Assembly: GCA_030147805.1 (NCBI GenBank)
Contig: JASBUR010000031.1
Coordinates: 1-64,000 of the forward strand
Source of the DNA: Sphingomonadaceae bacterium
Lineage (GTDB): Bacteria > Pseudomonadota > Alphaproteobacteria > Sphingomonadales > Sphingomonadaceae
Direction: 5' to 3'
DNA: 64,000 bases
This document shows, in pieces, positions 58,249 to 64,000 of the stretch. The position numbers were made by a program, and so were the translations under genes. A model generated the notes under the pieces. That model was not told the origin of the DNA and ran no database searches. It saw nothing but the letters and a program-made list of their open reading frames with translations. Within the stretch, counting starts at the first letter, position 1. Each line of letters starts with the position of its first letter.

Positions 58249-58421
58249 ATCGCGGAGCCGCTCCAAATGAGCGGCAGGTCCAGTTGAGGCCGGGCTGCTA
58301 TCATAGCGCCCGAGCGGCACGCAAGCGGTAAATGTGCGGCGCGGTCGGCGGCGTTGGCCTTGGCAGTGCGGGGGCTGCGGTCCCATATGGGCGCGACGAG
58401 CAACAGACGAAGGGTGCGAGC

Positions 58422-59333
58422 GTGGCGAGCCTAACCACCACAGCCAGCGAACGGGCGAGTATCGAGGCGTTCCGCCGCGACGTGCTCGACGCGTCGATGA
58501 CCGCGCTGGTGATCCTGCAGTTCACCGCCGAATGGTGCGGGCCGTGCAAGGCGCTGAACCCGATCCTCGACAAGGTCGCCGCCGACTATGCGGCGAAGGG
58601 CGTCACGCGCGTGGCGATCGACGTCGACAAGAATCAGACGATCGCCGCGCAATTCCGCATCCAGTCGGTGCCGACGGTCTATGCGGTATTCCAGGGGCAG
58701 CCGGTCGCCGACCTGACGCCGGCGCGTACCGAGGCGCAGCTCAAGAAATTCCTCGACGAGATCCTGGCGCAGCTGCCGGTCGGCGCCGGCGGCGGCGATG
58801 ACGCCGCAGCCGACGTCGAGCCGCTGGTCGAGGCCGGACAGGCGGCGCTCGCCGACGGCGCGCACGAGGAGGCCTACCGGATCTTCACCGCGCTCGCCGC
58901 CGAGGTGCCCGAGCGCCTCGACGTCGTCGCCGGCATCGCGCGCGCGCTGATCGGCCTCGGGCGGATCGACGAGGCCGAGGGCGTCATGGCGGGCGTTCCC
59001 GCCGAGGCGAAGGACGCCGGCGTCGCGCAGGCCCGCGCGGCGCTGGCGCTGGCGAAGGAGGCGGCGCCGGTCGACGATCTCGAGGGCTTGCGCCAGCGAT
59101 CGGCGGCAGCCCCCGACGACCTGGCGCTGCGCTACGAACTCGCCGGCGGGCTGATGGCGCGCGGCGACCGCGACGCGGCCGCCGACGAGCTGCTCGAGAT
59201 GATCCGCCTCGACCGGACCTGGCAGGAGGGGGCGGCGCGCGAGCGGCTGCTGAAGCTGTTCGAGGCGGTCGGGCTCGAGGATCCCTGGGTGATGGCGACA
59301 CGCCGGCGGCTGTCGACCATCCTGTTCTCATGA
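58422..59333 (+). CDS. Thioredoxin/TPR co-chaperone, CnoX (YbbN)-like
   Basis: A 303-aa protein: N-terminal thioredoxin fold with AEWCGPCKAL (an intact CxxC active site) and IQSVPTVYAVFQG, then TPR-like helices (AAADVEPLVEAGQAALADGAHEEAYRIFTALAAEVPE). CnoX proteins guard client proteins against aggregation and hand them to chaperonin. GTG 58422 gives the natural start, whereas the track ORF reads through upstream. It overlaps the LON-domain gene as ATGA. Confidence 0.9.
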   Translation: MASLTTTASERASIEAFRRDVLDASMTALVILQFTAEWCGPCKALNPILDKVAADYAAKGVTRVAIDVDKNQTIAAQFRIQSVPTVYAVFQGQPVADLTPARTEAQLKKFLDEILAQLPVGAGGGDDAAADVEPLVEAGQAALADGAHEEAYRIFTALAAEVPERLDVVAGIARALIGLGRIDEAEGVMAGVPAEAKDAGVAQARAALALAKEAAPVDDLEGLRQRSAAAPDDLALRYELAGGLMARGDRDAAADELLEMIRLDRTWQEGAARERLLKLFEAVGLEDPWVMATRRRLSTILFS

Positions 59334-59974
59334 CCGCTTACTACAGCGCCGAGAGCCTGCCGGCGGTGATCCCGGTGTTCCCGCTCGCCGGAGCGCTGGT
59401 GCTGCCGCGCGGCGAGCTGCCCTTGAACATCTTCGAGCCGCGCTACCTGGCGATGGTGCGCGACGCGATGGCGGGCGACAAGCTGATCGGCATGATCCAG
59501 CCCAAGGACGAGCGCGAGCCGCCCGAGCTCTACGGCGTCGGCGGCGTGGGGCGGATCACGCAATTCTCCGAAACCGGCGACGGCCGCATTTTGATCACGC
59601 TGGCCGGGTTGACGCGCTTCCGCATCGTCGAGGAGCTGCGCGTCGACACGCCCTATCGGCAGGTGCGCGCCGACTATGCGCCCTTCGTCGCCGACTGGCG
59701 CGACGGCGACCCGCTGGCGGCGGCGGTGCGCGCCGACCTCGAAAATTCGCTGCGCGCCTATCTCGACAGCCAGGGGCTGTCGGCCGACTGGGACGCGGTG
59801 GCGGGCGCCGACGACGAATCGCTGGTCAACACGCTGACCGCGGTCTGCCCGTTCGACATCGCCGAGAAGCAGGCGCTACTCGAGGCGCCGGGCTTGCGCG
59901 ACCGCGCCGGCGTGCTGGCGACGCTGATGGCGTTCGCGGTGCCCGCCGCCGAAGAGCAGGTGACGTTGCATTGA
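59330..59974 (+). CDS. LON peptidase substrate-binding domain protein
   Basis: A 214-aa stand-alone N-terminal LON domain protein: [30 protein letters not shown], then the beta-rich body [10 protein letters not shown] and a helical C-terminus. It lacks the AAA and protease domains of Lon. It is translationally coupled to the thioredoxin/TPR gene; this pairing is seen in alphaproteobacteria and hints at a proteostasis role. Confidence 0.9.
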   Translation: MTAYYSAESLPAVIPVFPLAGALVLPRGELPLNIFEPRYLAMVRDAMAGDKLIGMIQPKDEREPPELYGVGGVGRITQFSETGDGRILITLAGLTRFRIVEELRVDTPYRQVRADYAPFVADWRDGDPLAAAVRADLENSLRAYLDSQGLSADWDAVAGADDESLVNTLTAVCPFDIAEKQALLEAPGLRDRAGVLATLMAFAVPAAEEQVTLH

Positions 59975-59987
59975 GGAAGGCCCGCCG

Positions 59988-60167
59988 ATGAGCATGATCG
60001 ATCCGCGGCTGCTCGACATCCTCGTCTGTCCGCTCACCAAGACGCGGCTGCGTTACGACGAGGCCGCACAGGAACTGGTCAGCGACGCCGCCGGTCTCGC
60101 CTATCCGGTGCGCGACGGCGTGCCGATCATGCTCGTCGAGGAAGCGCGGGAGCTTCCCCAGAGCTGA
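59988..60167 (+). CDS. Trm112 family protein
   Basis: A 59-aa protein just below the track's cutoff: [52 protein letters not shown]. The Trm112/UPF0434 pattern LLDILVCP and [11 protein letters not shown] is complete, though only one of the classical zinc cysteines is evident. These proteins are small activators of methyltransferases. It follows the LON-domain gene by 13 bases in the same operon. Confidence 0.9.
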   Translation: MSMIDPRLLDILVCPLTKTRLRYDEAAQELVSDAAGLAYPVRDGVPIMLVEEARELPQS

Positions 60168-60197
60168 CGCCCTCTCCCCGGCGCGGCGAGGGGGAGT

Positions 60198-61427
60198 CTA
60201 AACCGTCAGGCCCTGCAGCAGCTTGGGAAGATCGCCCGTCTCGCCGCGCGCCTCGGCCATGAAGAAGCGTTTCAGCGGCGGGATGCGCTCGACCGCCGCC
60301 AGCCCGAGCCGGCGCGCGGCGGCGGCGGGGCGGCCGGGGATGGCGAACAGCCGGTTGAGCGCATCGGTGACGCTCGCCACGAGGCCGTTGTCGAGCCGGC
60401 GCCAGGTCTGGTAGCGCGCCAGCAGCTGCGGATCGCCGAGGTCGAGCCCGAGCCGGGCGCCGTCGACGAGCACCTCGGCGAGCGAAGCGACGTCGCGCAG
60501 CCCCATGTTGAGCCCCTGGCCGGCGATCGGGTGGATGCCGTGCGCGGCGTCGCCGACCAGCACCAGCCGCTCGCCGACGTAGGATTCGGCGTGATGGAAG
60601 CCGAGCGGATAGGAGGTGGCGGGGGCGATCAGCGTCACCTCGCCGAGAAAGCCGCCCATGCGCTTGGCGATCTCGGCGGCGAGCGCGCGCGGCGGCAGGC
60701 CGAGATAGGCGGGCGCGTCGTCGCTGCCCACGCTCCAGACGATCGCCGAGCGCGTGCCGGGCGCGGCATCGCCGGTCGCCTTCATCGGCAGGATCGCGAA
60801 CGGTCCCGACGGATAGAAGAGCTCGAAGGCGACGCCGCCGTGCGAGCGCTCATGCTCGATCATCGTGACGATCGCGGTGTGCGGGTAGCGCCACTGGCCG
60901 ACGCGGATTCCCGCCGCCTCGCGCAGCGGCGAGCGCCGGCCGTCGGCCGCGACGACGAGCGGCGCGGCGAGGACGGTGCCGTCGTCGAGCGTCACGCGCG
61001 CCCCGGTGGCGCCGCGTTCGACCGCTGTGGTGCGCGCCGGCGCGTGAACCGACAGGTTGGCCGCCTGCGCCGCCGCGGCGAGCAGCGCGGTGCGCAGGAC
61101 GCGATTCTCGAACATATAGCCGAGCGGTCCGGTGTCGGCGTCGCGCGAATCGAAGTGCAGGTGGAGTGGCGACAGCCCGTCGGTGACGCGGATTTCGTCG
61201 ATCGCGCAACCGTGCGGCTCGATCGCCTCCCACAGCCCGATCGCGCGCAGCATGCGCGCCGAGGCGCTGGCGATCGCCGAGGCGCGGCCGTCGAATCCCG
61301 GCGCGATCGTCGCCGGCAGGTCGGCGGCGTCGACCACCGCCGACGACAGGCCGTGGCGGTCGAGCGCCAGCGCCAGCGTCATGCCGACGAGGCCGCCGCC
61401 GATGATGATCACGTCGCTGTGTTTCAT
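60198..61427 (-). CDS. FAD-dependent hydroxylase, UbiH/UbiF/VisC family
   Basis: A 409-aa flavoprotein hydroxylase: Rossmann motif IIIGGGLVGMTLALAL, DGRASAIASASARML and the family C-terminal FAD/active-site segment VGDAAHGIHPIAGQGLNMGLRD. It hydroxylates ubiquinone precursors. The exact ring position (UbiH, UbiF or UbiL-like) cannot be told without comparison. The start has a GGAG site. It is convergent with the Trm112 operon. Confidence 0.93.
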   Translation of the reverse strand: MKHSDVIIIGGGLVGMTLALALDRHGLSSAVVDAADLPATIAPGFDGRASAIASASARMLRAIGLWEAIEPHGCAIDEIRVTDGLSPLHLHFDSRDADTGPLGYMFENRVLRTALLAAAAQAANLSVHAPARTTAVERGATGARVTLDDGTVLAAPLVVAADGRRSPLREAAGIRVGQWRYPHTAIVTMIEHERSHGGVAFELFYPSGPFAILPMKATGDAAPGTRSAIVWSVGSDDAPAYLGLPPRALAAEIAKRMGGFLGEVTLIAPATSYPLGFHHAESYVGERLVLVGDAAHGIHPIAGQGLNMGLRDVASLAEVLVDGARLGLDLGDPQLLARYQTWRRLDNGLVASVTDALNRLFAIPGRPAAAARRLGLAAVERIPPLKRFFMAEARGETGDLPKLLQGLTV

Positions 61428-61755
61428 GCGCTTCTCCTACGCCGCGCCGGCGAAAATCCCAAGCGACGCCAGGGCTGCCCACGAAATAGGCAGCCCTATG
61501 CGCATGCTTATTTTGTAGCCAGATTTCGGTCCATTCGACCGCCGGCGCCGCTGGAGATGCGGGTTGGCACGCTAGTTGAAGAGGAGCCGTCCGGATGCCT
61601 TTTGCGTCCATTGCTCGCTCAGGGGCCTTTACCGGCCACAACTGTCGGCCGGGAGTCACACTCCCGGCCGTTTTTTCAGACGCGCCGCCCGCGCGCTTGA
61701 CCGTTAACCATCGTTGACAGCAGAATCGGCGGCTCACGGGGGATGCGGGGGAATC
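61428..61755. other. ubiH-ftsK divergent region with leader RNA and terminator
   Basis: The 328-bp gap between ubiH (minus) and ftsK (plus) has no gene listed. A short possible ORF (ATG 61594, MPFASIARSGAFTG...) behind GAGGAG runs into the terminator at 61646-61676 and ends just before ftsK. The region could be a regulatory leader or small RNA gene; see the finding. Confidence 0.5.
61646..61676 (+). terminator. Strong intrinsic terminator upstream of ftsK
   Basis: A perfect GC-rich stem (CGGCCGGGAGT/ACTCCCGGCCG) with a tiny loop is followed by six T. It is on the plus strand 80 bases before the ftsK start, so it ends a plus-strand transcript in the ubiH-ftsK gap rather than any annotated gene. 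Confidence 0.85.
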
Positions 61756-64000
61756 ATGGCCAAGGCACAGGCGGTGCGGCGATCGTCGCTGATACCCGCG
61801 GCATGGGTCGAGGCGATGCGCCACGCGGCGACGGTGGCGGCGGGCGCCGCCTTCGTCGTCCTGGCGCTCGCCCTGGCGCTGGCGCTGGCCAGCTACGACG
61901 CCGCCGACCCGTCGCTCAATCATGCGACCTCGCGCGTGCCGTCGAACTGGCTCGGCGGCTTCGGCGCCGGCTTCGCCGACCTGCTGCTGCAGACCGTCGG
62001 GCTCGGCGCGGTGCTGCTGCTGCCGCTGGTCGCCGCGGTCGGCGTGCGTATCGTGCGCGGCCAGCCGGTCGACCGCTGGCGGCGCTACCTCGCGGCGACG
62101 CTTGCGGCGAGTCTCGCCGCCGCGGTGGCGCTGGGCGGCAGCGGCGTCGACGTCGGCTGGCTCCCCGCGGGACTCGGCGGCGCGGTCGGCTTCGTCGGCC
62201 GCGGGCTGCTCGACGGCGCGATGGCGCTGCTGCCCCCCGAGGTGCCGCCGCTCGCGGTGTCGATCGTCCCGGTGGCGCTGCTCGCACTCGCCGCCGCGAC
62301 GCTGTTCGTGTGGGGGCTGGGCGTCGACCGCGCCGACTGGCGCGAGCTGTTCGCGCGGCTGCGGCGCGCGCCGGCGTTCGACGACGACGACGAGCTGTTC
62401 GACGACGAGGAGGACGCGGCGGCCGAGGCAGCGCCGGCGCGGCCGCGCGTCCGCACCGCGAGCGTCGACGACGGCGAGTCGGAGAGCCCGGCGGCGCCGC
62501 GCGCGCGCATCCTCGGCCGCACGCCGGCGCCGGCACCGTCCAAGCGCGTCGCCAAGGAGCGGCAGTCGTCGCTCGACCTCGGCGACACCTTCAAGCTGCC
62601 GCCGCTGTCGCTGCTCGCCGAGCCGCCCAAGAACGTCGGCATCAAGGTCGACGCCGCGGCGCTCGAGCAGAATGCCCGGCTGCTCGAATCGGTGCTCGAG
62701 GATTTCGGCGTGAAGGGCGAGATCGTCGAGGTGCGCCCCGGCCCGGTCGTCACGATGTACGAGCTCGAGCCGGCCCCCGGCATCAAGGCGAGCCGCGTCA
62801 TCGGCCTCGCCGACGACATCGCGCGCTCGATGAGCGCGATCTCGGCGCGCGTCGCCGTCGTCCCTGGGCGCAACGTCATCGGCATCGAGCTGCCCAACGC
62901 GCGGCGCGAGATGGTGTCGCTGTCGCAGCTGATGTCGTCGTCGGCGTTCGAGGACCGCGCGGTGGCGCTGCCGCTGATCCTCGGCAAGAACATCGCCGGC
63001 GACCCGGTCGTCGCCGACCTCGCGCCGATGCCGCATCTGCTGATCGCCGGCACCACCGGCTCGGGCAAGTCGGTCGGCCTCAACGCCATGATCCTGTCGC
63101 TGCTCTACCGGCTGACGCCCGAGCAGTGCCGGATGATCATGATCGACCCCAAGATGCTCGAGCTGTCGGTCTATGATGGCATCCCGCACCTGCTGTCGCC
63201 CGTCGTGACCGAGCCGGCGAAGGCGATCCGGGCGCTGAAATGGGCGGTCGAGCAGATGGAGGACCGCTACCGGATGATGGCGAGCATCAACGTGCGCTCG
63301 CTCGCCGGTTTCAACCAGAAGGTGCGCGAGGCCGCCGCCAAGAACCAGCCGTTCACGCGGCGGATCCATACCGGCTATGATTCGGAGACCGGCCAGCCGG
63401 TCTACGAGGTCGAGACGCTCGAGTTCGAGCCGCTGCCGCTGGTGGTGGTCGTCGTCGACGAGCTCGCCGACCTGATGATGACCGCCGGCAAGGAGGTCGA
63501 GTTCCTGATCCAGCGGCTGGCGCAGAAGGCGCGCGCCGCCGGCATCCACCTCATCATGGCGACGCAGCGCCCGTCGGTCGACGTCATCACCGGCGTCATC
63601 AAGGCCAACCTGCCGACGCGCATCAGCTTCCAGGTGACCTCGAAGATCGACAGCCGCACGATCCTCGGCGAGCAGGGCGCCGAGCAGCTGCTCGGCAAGG
63701 GCGACATGCTCTACATGCCCGGCGGCAAGCAGATCATCCGCGTCCACGGGCCGTTCGTGTCCGACGAGGAGGTCGAGGGCGTCGCCGCGCATTGGAAGGA
63801 CCAGGGCTTCCCCGATTACATCGCGGCGGTGACCGAGGAGCCCGCCGAGGGCGGCGAGTTCGGGCTCGACCTCGACGGCGACGACGAGGAGGCCGATCTC
63901 TACCGCCGCGCCATCCAGGTGGTCGCCGAGAGCCAGAAGGCGTCGACGAGCTATATCCAGCGCCAGCTGCGCATCGGCTACAACAATGCCGCGCGGCTCA
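61756..64000 (+). CDS. ftsK: DNA translocase FtsK (partial, runs off the window)
   Basis: About 748 codons are visible from ATG 61756 and the frame is open to the window end. Four N-terminal transmembrane segments occupy about residues 25-200, then an acidic linker (DDDDELFDDEEDAAAEA), the alpha domain, and the motor with Walker A IAGTTGSGKSVGLN (about 430) and Walker B VVVVVDELADLMM. The C-terminal gamma domain has begun (ASTSYIQRQLRIGYNNAARL). It pumps DNA through the septum and activates chromosome dimer resolution. Confidence 0.97.
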   Translation, partial: MAKAQAVRRSSLIPAAWVEAMRHAATVAAGAAFVVLALALALALASYDAADPSLNHATSRVPSNWLGGFGAGFADLLLQTVGLGAVLLLPLVAAVGVRIVRGQPVDRWRRYLAATLAASLAAAVALGGSGVDVGWLPAGLGGAVGFVGRGLLDGAMALLPPEVPPLAVSIVPVALLALAAATLFVWGLGVDRADWRELFARLRRAPAFDDDDELFDDEEDAAAEAAPARPRVRTASVDDGESESPAAPRARILGRTPAPAPSKRVAKERQSSLDLGDTFKLPPLSLLAEPPKNVGIKVDAAALEQNARLLESVLEDFGVKGEIVEVRPGPVVTMYELEPAPGIKASRVIGLADDIARSMSAISARVAVVPGRNVIGIELPNARREMVSLSQLMSSSAFEDRAVALPLILGKNIAGDPVVADLAPMPHLLIAGTTGSGKSVGLNAMILSLLYRLTPEQCRMIMIDPKMLELSVYDGIPHLLSPVVTEPAKAIRALKWAVEQMEDRYRMMASINVRSLAGFNQKVREAAAKNQPFTRRIHTGYDSETGQPVYEVETLEFEPLPLVVVVVDELADLMMTAGKEVEFLIQRLAQKARAAGIHLIMATQRPSVDVITGVIKANLPTRISFQVTSKIDSRTILGEQGAEQLLGKGDMLYMPGGKQIIRVHGPFVSDEEVEGVAAHWKDQGFPDYIAAVTEEPAEGGEFGLDLDGDDEEADLYRRAIQVVAESQKASTSYIQRQLRIGYNNAARL

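Noticed and set aside
60850-63792. 980-aa minus-strand ORF over ftsK and ubiH
   Set aside because: Antisense to ftsK; the real ftsK frame is not in the track because it is open at the window end.

Overview
The window is high-GC chromosomal DNA from an alphaproteobacterium, most likely order Sphingomonadales. Evidence seen in the sequence includes a PopZ (DUF2497) gene beside valS, a short DUF1674 (SdhAF4) protein, a Mic60-like gene next to hemC-hemD, a GTTC-N7-GTTC SOS box, a PEP-CTERM protein, and a carotenoid locus of the crtY-crtI-crtB/crtZ/crtW type. The sequence ends are arbitrary: an unidentified gene is cut at base 1 and ftsK is cut at base 64000.

Layout. 1-9.8 kb: proline catabolism (putA with a divergent Lrp-type regulator), a MaoC-like hydratase and a thiolase, small membrane proteins, an MFS permease and a luciferase-like flavin oxidoreductase. 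9.9-15.6 kb: tRNA-Cys, then a PCMT-like gene, a TolC-like gene, popZ and valS. 15.6-21.8 kb: carotenoid block crtY-crtI-crtB, convergent crtZ, divergent crtW, then a sulfotransferase. Together these enzymes can in principle take GGPP through lycopene and beta-carotene to hydroxylated and ketolated xanthophylls; crtE is not in the window. 21.9-29.1 kb: a lipoprotein, uvrB, a VOC protein, a metallo-beta-lactamase-fold hydrolase, a serine hydrolase and class I fumarase. 29.4-34.1 kb: aerobic ribonucleotide reductase (nrdA, nrdB) followed by an AT-richer unknown gene joined to a MOSC gene. 34.1-44.6 kb: an accessory stretch of small proteins, a zinc metallopeptidase, an S1/P1 nuclease, a Baeyer-Villiger-type monooxygenase, NTF2-like secreted proteins, a nucleotidyltransferase-like pair, a PEP-CTERM protein, dispersed palindromic repeats and a candidate structured RNA. 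45.1-48.2 kb: the least ordinary region, with a beta/gamma-crystallin-like locus broken by AT-rich DNA and then an AT-rich two-gene operon (soluble protein plus membrane protein). 48.3-64 kb: housekeeping genes: uvrA with its SOS box, an SDR, sdhAF4, gpsA-tsaD, hemC-hemD-mic60, tRNA-Gly, a thioredoxin/TPR chaperone-LON-Trm112 operon, a UbiH-type hydroxylase and ftsK.

Dispersed elements. At least four families of palindromic intergenic repeats occur, two of them nested inside each other at two loci; one GC-rich repeat lies in frame inside uvrA. Two loci carry an unusual 27-bp array of three head-to-tail 9-mers, the first a DnaA box (perfect at one locus, one mismatch at the other): upstream of nrdA, and near 41.5 kb beside the candidate RNA. 

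The best candidates for something undescribed are the AT-rich operon at 46.6-48.2 kb, the hairpin-rich RNA at 41.56-41.93 kb with GNRA loops and a strong terminator, and the 9-mer arrays. These are inferences from reading the sequence; no database search was possible.
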